The translations under genes and the position numbers were made by a program. Below, piece after piece: positions 52,906 through 61,540 of a stretch of DNA of 64,000 nucleotides. The stretch lies in assembly GCF_001429765.1 (NCBI RefSeq), contig NZ_LMJB01000007.1, forward strand, positions 122,780 through 186,779, given 5' to 3'. Position 1 is the first letter of the stretch; each line of letters begins with the position of its first letter. Source of the DNA: Flavobacterium sp. Root901. Its GTDB lineage: Bacteria > Bacteroidota > Bacteroidia > Flavobacteriales > Flavobacteriaceae. The notes under the pieces were generated by a model, which saw nothing but the letters and a program-made list of their open reading frames with translations, searched no databases and was not told where the DNA came from.

Positions 52906-53586
52906 TTATTCTTTGGTCACAGAATCTTTAGCTTTCTCTCTTTCTTCAATACGTTTGTGCCAGTCAGCACTTTCTTTGTTTAAATCGTAACCTTGTTTTG
53001 ACAAATAGTTATTGATTCTTCCTTTGTATTTTCCAAACCAGCCGTGTTTTTCTTTAGATGAACCTCCATCCATTGCATGTTCTCTGGCTTCAACCAAAGC
53101 TTTATAAATATAATCTTTTTGCTCTGCTGTTAAATTTGGAAGCATATCGTTGTAACCTGCAACCGTGATTGGAAGCACTCCGTATGTCATTCCGTCTTTT
53201 ACCTCAGTGATTTTGTCTTCTGATAATTCTTTACTTAATTTTTTAAGGTAAGCTTTGTGCAGTTTTGCAATTGATTCGTCTGCTTTTGATTTTAACTTAT
53301 CAATTTTTTCGTTTTGCTTTTCTTTGGCTAAACTGGTATCTTCTTTTATTTTTTTGATTTCAGCATCTCTTCCGTCCTGGATTTCGCTTAAATCTCTAAA
53401 TTGCTGTGCGATTATATTTGAAACAGCTGTTTCCTTTTTAGCATCTTTTAAATCTAATTTGGTAACAATTTTTGCAGCTCTTTCGTTGGTAACTTTGATG
53501 TATTCCGGGTCTAAATGCTGTTGCGCGATACTGCTTGCGAAAACCAGCAACAACATTAAAATGCTTATATTTTTTATTGATTTCAT
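52906..53586 (-). CDS. DUF3826 exported protein
   Basis: A 226-residue protein with signal peptide (ends SSIAQ, about residue 21). It is largely helical and highly charged, with a likely coiled coil (about 60-120, Lys/Glu-rich) and the conserved block TYGVLPITVAGYNDMLPNLT and MDGGSSKEKHGWFGKYKGRINNYL. DUF3826 proteins are repeatedly found in pectin loci of Bacteroidota next to PL1, but no activity is established that I can name. It sits between the two PL1 genes with short spacers, so it may assist the lyases or bind their products. Confidence 0.82.
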   Translation of the reverse strand: MKSIKNISILMLLLVFASSIAQQHLDPEYIKVTNERAAKIVTKLDLKDAKKETAVSNIIAQQFRDLSEIQDGRDAEIKKIKEDTSLAKEKQNEKIDKLKSKADESIAKLHKAYLKKLSKELSEDKITEVKDGMTYGVLPITVAGYNDMLPNLTAEQKDYIYKALVEAREHAMDGGSSKEKHGWFGKYKGRINNYLSKQGYDLNKESADWHKRIEEREKAKDSVTKE

Positions 53587-53619
53587 TTTAATAAAATTTA
53601 TGAATTACAATATTTTTTT

Positions 53620-53680
53620 CTGCTTGATCTCCCAAATCTGCAGGAAAATTTACTCTCGCAGATTTAGCAGATTTAGGAGA
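53620..53680. repeat. Inverted repeat R2, diverged copy
   Basis: CTGCTTGATCTCCCAAATCT faces CTCGCAGATTTAGCAGATTT; the arms are partly mismatched. It lies between the first PL1 and DUF3826. Confidence 0.75.
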
Positions 53681-53690
53681 TTTTTTTTAA

Positions 53691-55394
53691 TTACTCTTGC
53701 AATGACTTAACCAAAGTTTCGTGATTGTTGGCAAGATCTTTCCAGTCTGTTTTAGAATTCGGATCTGTACCGTTAATATATTCTTCAATATTATAATATC
53801 CGTCTCCATCAGTATCTAATTTTGCATCAGAAGCATCATTTGGATTCAAACCGTGTTTCTTTTCCCATTTATCCGGCATACCATCCTTGTCAGTATCTGT
53901 GTATGGTTTTCCTTTGTATTCCGGATATCCTCCAACCTGAGAAATATCTGTAATAATTCCTTTTTTATATGAATCCATCGGAAGACGTCTGTGTTCAAAT
54001 TGATAGAATTCTTTTTTCTCCAAACCTTTTGCATATTCCGGAACTCCGGTTTTTACCGTTCTTACAATTCTTTCGTCAACTTTGTCTCTGATTGGCAATG
54101 TTGCTCCAACATTTTTAAGAACAAATTCATACGCTTCTTCTGCTGGCATAAATTTATTAAACCATGGCATTGGGAAAGGTTTATCTGCTTTCATTTTATC
54201 GAAATAAACTTTTGCTTCATCATAAGTCATTAATTCACCTTTTTTATTTTCGAGCTGAATGCCGCCATCCCAGTTGTCTTTAGTCACTTTTTCGTTATTG
54301 TTTACGACATTTCCGTTTACATAAGCTCTACCAAAAACCATATAAGGTAATTTGCTTCTTCCTGATTCCGGTTTTAAGATTCTGTAGCTGATTGGCTGTG
54401 TCAAATCGGTAACTGGTCCCGGTTTGTAGAAGTTATTGATGATATTATAATTTGCTGTATAATCTCCGCCGTCTGTAGATCTGTTGTACCAGTTAAAAAC
54501 CACATTATTTACAAAATTGAAAATTCCGTTCCATCCGATAGAAGGGTTTCTTCCGGCATTATTTGCCCACATATTTCTCATGAACGAACAGTTTTCTCCT
54601 CCCAAAGTACTTCCGAAAGCGTGATTGTAAGTATCTAAAGCTTCACCAAATAAACTGTTTTGGATTGTAATATTTACCGTTCCAACTTTAATATCCGGAT
54701 AACCTGCCCCAGGATTGTACATGTGTCTGTAAATTGACATATTTTCATCTAATCCCCAAGTTGCCGAAACGTGATCGATCATAATGTTACCAACCGGATT
54801 TCCTCCAATTGCATCGTCTCTCCTTCCAACGAAAGTTTCTCCTCTTCGGAAACGCACGTGTCTAATAATTACGTCATGCGTATCGATCCATGTTGATTCA
54901 CCTGCAATACAAATTCCATCTCCAGGAGCTGTCTGACCTGCAATAGTAATATATGGTGCACGAATAATTAACGGACTTTTAAGTCTGATGATTCCGGCTA
55001 CATTAAAAACAATAATTCTTGCTCCACCTTGTTCGCAAGCTTCACGCAAAGTTCCAGGTCCGCGGTCTTCAAGACTTGTAACGGTGTATACTTTTCCACC
55101 TCGACCTCCAAAAGTGTACATTCCTCCTCCTTCAGCACCTGGAAAAGCAGGAATGTCTGCCTGCGGTAAATCTGTTGGTCTTGATGCCCACGGAATATAA
55201 GGTTTTCCATGTTTTGCCTCTTCTTCAATAACAACTAGAGCTTTTTCCCAGGCTTGGTCAGAAAGTCTTTGTGCTTCTTCTTTAATTGCTTTTTCCTGTG
55301 CCTGAACTTCTGGACTTATCTTTGGATATTGAGCAAAACACTTTGCACTTCCCAAAAACAGCAGACCTGCGATAAATAATGCGGAATTTTTCAT
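53691..55394 (-). CDS. PL1 pectate/pectin lyase with calcium-binding tail (first of two)
   Basis: A 567-residue exported protein (signal ends KCFAQ, about residue 22). It has the same architecture as the second PL1: FPGAEGGGMYTFGGRGGK, TIAGQTAPGDGICIAG, VIIRHVRFRRG, RRDDAIGG, MIDHVSATWGLDEN, and the type 3 calcium repeats DTDKDGMPDKWE and DTDGDGYYN near the end. It is the first enzyme gene after susCD, separated by a hairpin (55431-55460), so it should be among the most strongly expressed enzymes of the locus. Confidence 0.93.
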   Translation of the reverse strand: MKNSALFIAGLLFLGSAKCFAQYPKISPEVQAQEKAIKEEAQRLSDQAWEKALVVIEEEAKHGKPYIPWASRPTDLPQADIPAFPGAEGGGMYTFGGRGGKVYTVTSLEDRGPGTLREACEQGGARIIVFNVAGIIRLKSPLIIRAPYITIAGQTAPGDGICIAGESTWIDTHDVIIRHVRFRRGETFVGRRDDAIGGNPVGNIMIDHVSATWGLDENMSIYRHMYNPGAGYPDIKVGTVNITIQNSLFGEALDTYNHAFGSTLGGENCSFMRNMWANNAGRNPSIGWNGIFNFVNNVVFNWYNRSTDGGDYTANYNIINNFYKPGPVTDLTQPISYRILKPESGRSKLPYMVFGRAYVNGNVVNNNEKVTKDNWDGGIQLENKKGELMTYDEAKVYFDKMKADKPFPMPWFNKFMPAEEAYEFVLKNVGATLPIRDKVDERIVRTVKTGVPEYAKGLEKKEFYQFEHRRLPMDSYKKGIITDISQVGGYPEYKGKPYTDTDKDGMPDKWEKKHGLNPNDASDAKLDTDGDGYYNIEEYINGTDPNSKTDWKDLANNHETLVKSLQE

Positions 55395-55430
55395 GTTAAT
55401 TTTAACTTTTGGTAATTCTTTTTAAACAAA

Positions 55431-55460
55431 TCACCTGTATCTGGAATAGAATACAGGTGA
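55431..55460 (-). terminator. Intercistronic hairpin after susD (attenuator or processing site)
   Basis: A perfect 10-bp stem TCACCTGTAT / ATACAGGTGA with a 10-nt loop is followed on the minus strand by TTTGTTT. It lies between susD and the first PL1. A weak terminator here would keep SusCD transcript above enzyme transcript. Confidence 0.6.
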
Positions 55461-55519
55461 GAATTTGTCATGTTTTTTGTCTTTTATTAATTATAATCTT
55501 GATTTGGGACATTCAAGAC

Positions 55520-57487
55520 TTATTCCTGATAATTGTAATCACCTGTTCCACCAGAAGCATCGCTCCATCCTATGGTTTGTTTCAACCAAGGATTTTGGGT
55601 AAGAACTGCAGTCTGTAATCCCATAATATAATAATTAGGATTAAATTTAATTTTAACCGTTGCATTATTAACGTTATCCATTGGTGTTGGAGGTGCTACA
55701 AGAATGAAATTATCGTTATAGAAAGTAGCTAATGCTGCCAACTGTGTCTGGAAATTAGCAGAATCCGGATCTGCTGAAATATTTCCACGAACTGCTGCCA
55801 ACGGATCTGAAGATGTTGCTGTATTTTTATACTGAAGATAATTACCTGTTCTTTGTGTTCCGTTAATTGGCGTTAAACCTAATTTACTTACAGTACCGCC
55901 TGTCGTGCTTGGAAGTGTTGCGTTATCATAAAGCATCCATCTTTGTACGTCCCAGTAACGTTTTCCTTCGTATGCTAATTCAACTCTGCGCTCGTATAAA
56001 ACAGCTTCGATAGCAGCGTATTTATCTGCTAGTGTTCCAATTCCATAATTATTAGCTGACGGAATACCTACACGATTTCTAATTCTTCCTAAATAAGCAA
56101 CAGCATTTCCTGTTTGTCCTAATGCTGCGTAACATTCTGCAATGTTTAGCAATAATTCTGCATAACGATATTCCATGATATCATTTCCTGAATATTGAAA
56201 ACTACTGGCATTTGTAGCAGTAACATCGGTCATCTTTCTTACTAATGCCGGGCTTGTTTCGTTATTTGAGTCACTGTAATATGCTTTTTTTGAAGCATCT
56301 AACCAGCGATATGCCCAAACAACTGGTTTAGCGCTTTCTTTATAATCCCATTTTACTCCTGAAAAAGCAAATGTTCTGTAAAATCTTGGATCACGATTAA
56401 CGAAGAAAGTAAAGTTATCATATCCGTTTGCAGTTGTAGGTCTTGCACCATTTGCCATTGGAAACAAATCAATCATTTCTTTTGGAGCTTCCAAAGCGCC
56501 TGTACCTCCCTGGCTGATTAAACGAATTCCTTTTTCCCAGGAATTATTCATTCCAAGATTGGTTGTATTTGTTCCTAAAAGCTGAACTGTAATAGCCTCA
56601 GAACAAAATGCATTGTTTCCAAGTGCAAACATATTCTGCCAGTCTTTAGCAGAATTTCCGTATAAGCCATAACCAGCTCCTGATAATTCTGTTTCTGCTG
56701 CTAATCCTGCTTGCAATGCTGCATTCCAGCGCTCATTTGAACTATCCCAGCTTTTATTAAATAATGGACTTGCATAAGTTAATAAAACTCTCGATTTTAC
56801 TGCTAAAGCGGCACCTTTTGTAACACGTCCGTAATCTGCAGAATTCCAGTTTCTTGGCAGTAAACTTGCTGCCATATCTAAATCTTTTACTATTTGAGCC
56901 ACAACTTCAGTTACAGTTGCTCTTGGTAATTTAATAGCTTCATTGTCTGTACTTGGAGTCTGGATTTCTGTTACAATTGGTACACCTCCGTATACACGCA
57001 TTAAATCAAAATACTGAACAGCTCGCAGGTAATATAACTGTCCTTTTGCCTGATCGCGGAAAGTTTTGTCTAAACTTGCTCCTTTAACATCAATATCAGC
57101 AATGAAAGCGTTACAATCCCTAATTCTGTTATAAGGAACATTATTGATTTTATCTTCAAGTTTACCTCCGTAATATCCAGATGCATCTGCAGCATTTGTA
57201 TAGGTAAGTGTTGGGTTAATAAGAGGCTGAATACCCCCTATTTCTTCAGTCATTTTTGAATATACATCTGAATAAGAACCTACTAAAGTTTGTCCGGGAG
57301 ATTTATATGCAGAAAAATAATCAAAATAAACATTATTGATATAAGCTGTAGCGCGTTCCTGACTTTCGTAAAACGAATCGTCTACACTTCCATAGTTTTT
57401 CTTTTCTTCTAAAAAACTATCGCTGCAAGAAGTACTAAGCACTGCAAGAAGTGCTATAGTTATATATTTATTAATTTTTAGTTTCAT
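55520..57487 (-). CDS. susD: SusD/RagB-family surface glycan-binding lipoprotein
   Basis: A 655-residue protein. The lipobox LSTSC puts Cys at about residue 21. SusD family features are SFLEEKKNYGSVDDSFYES near the mature N-terminus, RDCNAFIADI, GQLYYLRAVQYFDLMRVYGGVPIV (TPR region) and YRYAELLLNIAECYAALGQTGNAVAYLGRIRNRVGI towards the C-terminus. SusD caps the SusC transporter on the outer face and captures oligosaccharides. It follows susC by 18 bp, so it is cotranscribed. The locus context suggests pectic oligosaccharides as ligand. Confidence 0.95.
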   Translation of the reverse strand: MKLKINKYITIALLAVLSTSCSDSFLEEKKNYGSVDDSFYESQERATAYINNVYFDYFSAYKSPGQTLVGSYSDVYSKMTEEIGGIQPLINPTLTYTNAADASGYYGGKLEDKINNVPYNRIRDCNAFIADIDVKGASLDKTFRDQAKGQLYYLRAVQYFDLMRVYGGVPIVTEIQTPSTDNEAIKLPRATVTEVVAQIVKDLDMAASLLPRNWNSADYGRVTKGAALAVKSRVLLTYASPLFNKSWDSSNERWNAALQAGLAAETELSGAGYGLYGNSAKDWQNMFALGNNAFCSEAITVQLLGTNTTNLGMNNSWEKGIRLISQGGTGALEAPKEMIDLFPMANGARPTTANGYDNFTFFVNRDPRFYRTFAFSGVKWDYKESAKPVVWAYRWLDASKKAYYSDSNNETSPALVRKMTDVTATNASSFQYSGNDIMEYRYAELLLNIAECYAALGQTGNAVAYLGRIRNRVGIPSANNYGIGTLADKYAAIEAVLYERRVELAYEGKRYWDVQRWMLYDNATLPSTTGGTVSKLGLTPINGTQRTGNYLQYKNTATSSDPLAAVRGNISADPDSANFQTQLAALATFYNDNFILVAPPTPMDNVNNATVKIKFNPNYYIMGLQTAVLTQNPWLKQTIGWSDASGGTGDYNYQE

Positions 57488-57505
57488 CTTCTTATTGAGT
57501 TAAAA

Positions 57506-60500
57506 TTAGAATGTAATATTTAAAGTAACAGCCCAAGTTCTAAGCGTTGGATAATTCTCAGAAGAACTATCGTACATATTACGGTAATGATCCGGATATG
57601 GGTTATATAAATCCCAAAGGTTATTACCTGTTACACCAACTGACCATTTTGAAATTTTAATTTTATCTAAAAGATCTTTTGGTAAATCAAATCCTAATGT
57701 AAGGTTTCTAACTGTACATCTAAATGTATCTAACTGCCAGAAATCAGATGGTACTGCAATATAATCCTGATTTGCCAAGTTAGGGTATCTTCCGTCAACG
57801 TTATCATCAGCATACATATCATTCCAGAAAGTTTCACGTCCCCACATATTATGTGTTGATGAAGTTCCTTGTTTTACAACATCTATTGCACGGTATCCTC
57901 CCCAAGATGTTGCGATCTGAGTTTTTAAGAAGAATGATTTATATCTTGCGCCTAAATTAGTTGTAAATCCGTATGTTCTGTTTCTGTTTACCAATTTTAC
58001 GTAATCCTCATTTTTAGTAATTTGTCCGTTAGGTCCTGCCTGAGAACCATCTGTACTGTTAAACTGTCCGGCAACATCTTCATAAGCAAGCATTCCTTTT
58101 CTCATGTTTGAAACGTTTGAAATCCCCATGTAGTTTGGATTAACACCAGCTGCTGTAGCACGTTCTGTAAGGTATGACCAGTAATTTGCCACATCTTCAT
58201 CTGTACGCAAAATACCATCTCCTGTAGAAGTTCCTTTCCATGTTCTGAATCCCCATTGTGGGAAAAATAAAGAGCGTCCTGCTTCTGTTAAATTGTTTGA
58301 AGGATGCATTAAAGCTGGTTCCGGGAATTTTTTAACTTCATTGTCAGATAAACCAAAGTTTACACCAATGTTATAGTTAAAGTTTTTATTTACATTATCT
58401 TTCCATGTTACACTAACCTCAGTTCCCCAGGAATCTACTGCTGCATAATTTTCTTCGGCAAAACCACCTCCTACAGAGATTGGAACTCCAACTGCTCCGG
58501 CCATCCCGGTCAGCATGTCTTTAGATTTATCATAATAGAAATCTGTTGTAATAGATAATCTGTTTCTTAATAACGTTAAGTCAAAACCTAAGTTATTTTT
58601 GATTGTTGTATCCCAGCCTACATTTCTGTTTGGCTCCACTCTTGGTGTAATACCGTTTCCTAATACTCCTCCGTTAGATCCAAACTGGAATCCTTTATCT
58701 GCAATAACATCATAAAGTTTCATCCATCTCCATGCATTGATATTGTCGTTTCCTGTTTTACCAATAGAGTAACGAATTTTAAAGAAATCTATGAAAGAGA
58801 TGTTATTAGTAAACCATTTTTCTTTAGAAACAATCCATCCTGCCTGAAGCGATGGAAAGAATCCCCAGTAGTTTTCTGGAGCAAATTTTGTTGAGGCATC
58901 ACTTCTAAAAAGAAACTGAAGCATATATCTAGATTTGTAGCTGTAATTAATACGTCCTAAATAAGATAGAGTTCCCTGTTCTCCTTTTAATGCAGTTGAG
59001 TTAGTACTTAAAGTTCCGGCAGTCTGATAAGATCCTCCATAATCCTTTCCTGTATTTTCAAAAGCTAAACGTGTGCTTTTAAATTCTGATTCTGAACGCT
59101 CTACAGAAAACATTGCTCCAACTTCATGATTATCAAATGTTCTGTTATAATCTGCAAAGAAGTTAGCCTGAATAGATTTAGAAAAATTACTATCATAATA
59201 AACTCTTGAATTACGAACATTTGTTTCAATAACATAATAGTTATCTACACCATTATTTTGAGTAGTTGGTAATGCTGCACTCGCTAAGTGACCGTCTAAT
59301 TTTTCATAACCCATAATTCTGGCTAAGTCATAAGGCAGCTGAACTTGTTCAGTACTTGAAGAAGTCTGGCTTCTTGAGTACGTTCCTTTAAGAGATAAAC
59401 CTTTTATAAATGGAACTTTATAATTTAACGACATATTTACGTTATAAGAAAAGTCATTTGAAGTTTGCTTAGAGCCATTGTTTATGGCCGCAAAATAATT
59501 CCATCCTGCAATTGTGTTATTTGCATTTGCAGATCCTAAAGTACGATCTGTTCTTGGAAATGGAGACATATAATATTCCTGACCATTAACTGTAGTCTCC
59601 CATGGAATATATTTTGGCATGTGAAGCAAAAATCCGTAATCTGCCTGTTCACCACCTGCAGCAGAACCGTAACTGCTGTCATTAATATTGGCAGACGCTT
59701 TAGTAAATGATTTTTCGATATCACCGGAATTACCAGAAACAGCCGCAGAAAAATCTAACGAGTTATTGATTTTTGCTGTCATCCCTGTACGGAAATTCCA
59801 TTTGTTGTAATCTTGTCTTCCTAAATTTGCTCCTTGTGTAAAGTAGTTAATACCTGCAAAATAGGTTGCTTTTTCAGTTCCTCCACTTACACTTAAAGTA
59901 TGTTTTTGCTGAATTGCCGGTTTCCACGCTTCTTTTAACCAGTCATAATCAAGATCTCTCATTTCATTTAACTCCGTATCTGTAAAAAGATTTGATCCGT
60001 TAGTACCAATATTATTTGAGCCTTTGAAAAATCTGTTTGAGAAAACACCATAATCATAAGCAGACATCGTTTTACTATGACTTACAGCATCATTTACTGC
60101 AAACTGGCTAAAATATGAAAATGTTGGCACACCGCTTTTTCCTCTTTTTGTTTTAATTACGATTGCTCCCTGAGACGCACGAGAACCATATATAGCCGCA
60201 GACGCATCTTTTAAAACTGTCATGCTTTCAATCTCAGAAGGATCTAATCTGTTAAATGCATCCAATGACGGTCTCCCGTTAATTGGGTCAACCTGAATCA
60301 TATCATCGATAATGATTAAAGGAGTTTTTGAACTTCCATCTTTTGAAAAGCCATATGTCTGACGAATTTCAAGTGAAGAAGCATCACCGGGACGACCTCC
60401 TCCATCGATTACACTTAATCCGGGAACTTGTCCTCTTAATGCTTCTGATAAGTTAGAAACCGGAAGTTCCTGAATATCTGATGCATTTATTGTAGCAATT

Positions 60501-60874
60501 GCTCCGGTAAGTTTTTCCTTTTTCTGACTTCCGTATCCTACTACAACTATATTCTGTAATTCGTTTGAGTCTTCTGTTAATTTCACATTTACTGTAGTAC
60601 GTGTTCCAACTGCTACTTCTTGCTTTCTCATTCCTATAAAAGAAAAAACTAAAGTTGCATTTGGTTTTACTTTAATTTGGTACTGACCATTAAAATCAGT
60701 TGTAACTGTATTTTTTGAAGATTTCTCAGTTACGTTTACCCCTGGAAGCAGACCAGATACATTATCAGTCACAGTTCCTGTTACTGTTACCAGATTTGAA
60801 TTTTGAGCATAACTCATCACAGTCATCAGTGTAAACAAAAGAAAACTACATCTCTTTAAAAGTGCTTGTTTCAT
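57506..60874 (-). CDS. susC: SusC/RagA-family TonB-dependent transporter
   Basis: A 1122-residue outer-membrane protein with signal peptide (ends MSYAQ, about residue 24). It has a carboxypeptidase-D-like beta domain (VTVTGTVTDNVSGLLPGVNV), a TonB-box region (LQNIVVVGYGSQKKEKLTGA), a plug (ALRGQVPGLSVIDGGGRPG, IIIDDMIQVDP, VLKDASAAIYGSRASQGAIVIKTKRGK) and a 22-strand barrel ending in ...VTLNITF. It imports bound oligosaccharides at the cost of the proton-motive force via TonB. It is the first gene of the main PUL transcript, with promoter and regulatory sites just upstream. It is the only SusC in the window. Confidence 0.96.
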   Translation of the reverse strand: MKQALLKRCSFLLFTLMTVMSYAQNSNLVTVTGTVTDNVSGLLPGVNVTEKSSKNTVTTDFNGQYQIKVKPNATLVFSFIGMRKQEVAVGTRTTVNVKLTEDSNELQNIVVVGYGSQKKEKLTGAIATINASDIQELPVSNLSEALRGQVPGLSVIDGGGRPGDASSLEIRQTYGFSKDGSSKTPLIIIDDMIQVDPINGRPSLDAFNRLDPSEIESMTVLKDASAAIYGSRASQGAIVIKTKRGKSGVPTFSYFSQFAVNDAVSHSKTMSAYDYGVFSNRFFKGSNNIGTNGSNLFTDTELNEMRDLDYDWLKEAWKPAIQQKHTLSVSGGTEKATYFAGINYFTQGANLGRQDYNKWNFRTGMTAKINNSLDFSAAVSGNSGDIEKSFTKASANINDSSYGSAAGGEQADYGFLLHMPKYIPWETTVNGQEYYMSPFPRTDRTLGSANANNTIAGWNYFAAINNGSKQTSNDFSYNVNMSLNYKVPFIKGLSLKGTYSRSQTSSSTEQVQLPYDLARIMGYEKLDGHLASAALPTTQNNGVDNYYVIETNVRNSRVYYDSNFSKSIQANFFADYNRTFDNHEVGAMFSVERSESEFKSTRLAFENTGKDYGGSYQTAGTLSTNSTALKGEQGTLSYLGRINYSYKSRYMLQFLFRSDASTKFAPENYWGFFPSLQAGWIVSKEKWFTNNISFIDFFKIRYSIGKTGNDNINAWRWMKLYDVIADKGFQFGSNGGVLGNGITPRVEPNRNVGWDTTIKNNLGFDLTLLRNRLSITTDFYYDKSKDMLTGMAGAVGVPISVGGGFAEENYAAVDSWGTEVSVTWKDNVNKNFNYNIGVNFGLSDNEVKKFPEPALMHPSNNLTEAGRSLFFPQWGFRTWKGTSTGDGILRTDEDVANYWSYLTERATAAGVNPNYMGISNVSNMRKGMLAYEDVAGQFNSTDGSQAGPNGQITKNEDYVKLVNRNRTYGFTTNLGARYKSFFLKTQIATSWGGYRAIDVVKQGTSSTHNMWGRETFWNDMYADDNVDGRYPNLANQDYIAVPSDFWQLDTFRCTVRNLTLGFDLPKDLLDKIKISKWSVGVTGNNLWDLYNPYPDHYRNMYDSSSENYPTLRTWAVTLNITF

Positions 60875-61012
60875 AAATGTTTTTTGTTTTTTGGTTAGGT
60901 ATTAGTGTTAGTTTAGTCATGTTAAATGTGATTTATTTTAATCGTATTAAAATTTAAAAAAAACTTTAATCAAACTTAAATTAAATGTTAAAAACACATT
61001 TATTTTGTATTC

Positions 61013-61020
61013 CAAAAATA
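61013..61020 (-). promoter_or_regulatory. Candidate susC promoter -7 element
   Basis: TATTTTTG on the minus strand matches TAnnTTTG. The tandem direct repeat starts 19 bp upstream of it, where a class II activator would bind. An alternative TAAGTTTG lies closer to the gene at 60971-60978. Confidence 0.5.
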
Positions 61021-61039
61021 TAACGATGACGAATTAGAA

Positions 61040-61057
61040 CCGTCCTGTGCTATCCTG
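61040..61057 (-). promoter_or_regulatory. Tandem direct repeat, candidate activator site (copy 1, susC)
   Basis: The minus strand reads CAGGATAGCACAGGACGG: two CRGGAYRG half-sites with a 10-bp period. The same pattern precedes the internal sialidase-like gene (29036-29053). Confidence 0.58.
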
Positions 61058-61295
61058 CTTTGATAGGATTATCTAAAAAAAACTAACTCAAAAAAACAAT
61101 ATTAATAAAAAAAAGAAAGAAAAAATGGACGAAACAGAAAAAACGAGCAATAAGTTTGAACATAATAAAATAGAAGTTCTTCTTTTAAAACGAAAACGAA
61201 AGAATTAGCATTAAAAATAATTATTCTCTGTTTTTTATGCAAAATTTGACAGTGAAACACTGTACTTTAATGAGTTAAGTTTAGCCTGTAAATAC

Positions 61296-61334
61296 AAAAA
61301 ATGACTCCTCCTTTTTACAGAAAAGTCATTTTTT
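61296..61334 (-). terminator. Terminator downstream of the CE8 gene
   Basis: An 11-bp stem AAAAAATGACT / AGTCATTTTTT with a 17-nt loop and a T run in either direction lies about 200 bp after the CE8 stop. It separates the CE8/GH127 unit from susC. Confidence 0.75.
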
Positions 61335-61355
61335 AAAGTATTAATCTTACAACAT

Positions 61356-61367
61356 GAAAACGTTTTC
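61356..61367. promoter_or_regulatory. GAAAACGTTTTC palindrome, LacI-family operator-like
   Basis: A perfect 12-bp palindrome with central CG fits the operator style of LacI/GalR regulators. A further half-site GAAAACG is at 61192-61198. It lies between the CE8 stop and its terminator, so any control would act on susC from a distance or on an unrecognised transcript. Confidence 0.4.
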
Positions 61368-61540
61368 GCTTTACAAAACATTCCTTAAATTTTTACTAAA
61401 AAAATATTTTTTTTAAACGTAAAATCTGACCAATATTCTTTTACAAAAGCTTTTTTCAGCGGTATTAAATGAGAATTAAATGTTTTTTAGTTAGTAATAC
61501 TGCTGTAAGAGCAGTTTGCATTTGAAAATAGCTTTAGAAA

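Larger units (their letters stand above)
60875..61540. promoter_or_regulatory. 666-bp regulatory gap between susC and the CE8 gene
   Basis: It carries the susC promoter side, the tandem direct repeat (61040-61057), a small palindrome ACAGTG/CACTGT (61249-61263), the terminator of the upstream CE8 transcript (61296-61334) and a GAAAACGTTTTC palindrome (61356-61367). A 27-codon ORF at 61125-61208 was not called. Confidence 0.7.

Noticed and set aside
61125-61208. Small plus-strand ORF of 27 codons (starts MDETEK, ends KRKRKN) upstream of susC
   Set aside because: It has a purine-rich leader but lies in a low-complexity A-rich stretch, is very short, and no homologue or pattern supports it.
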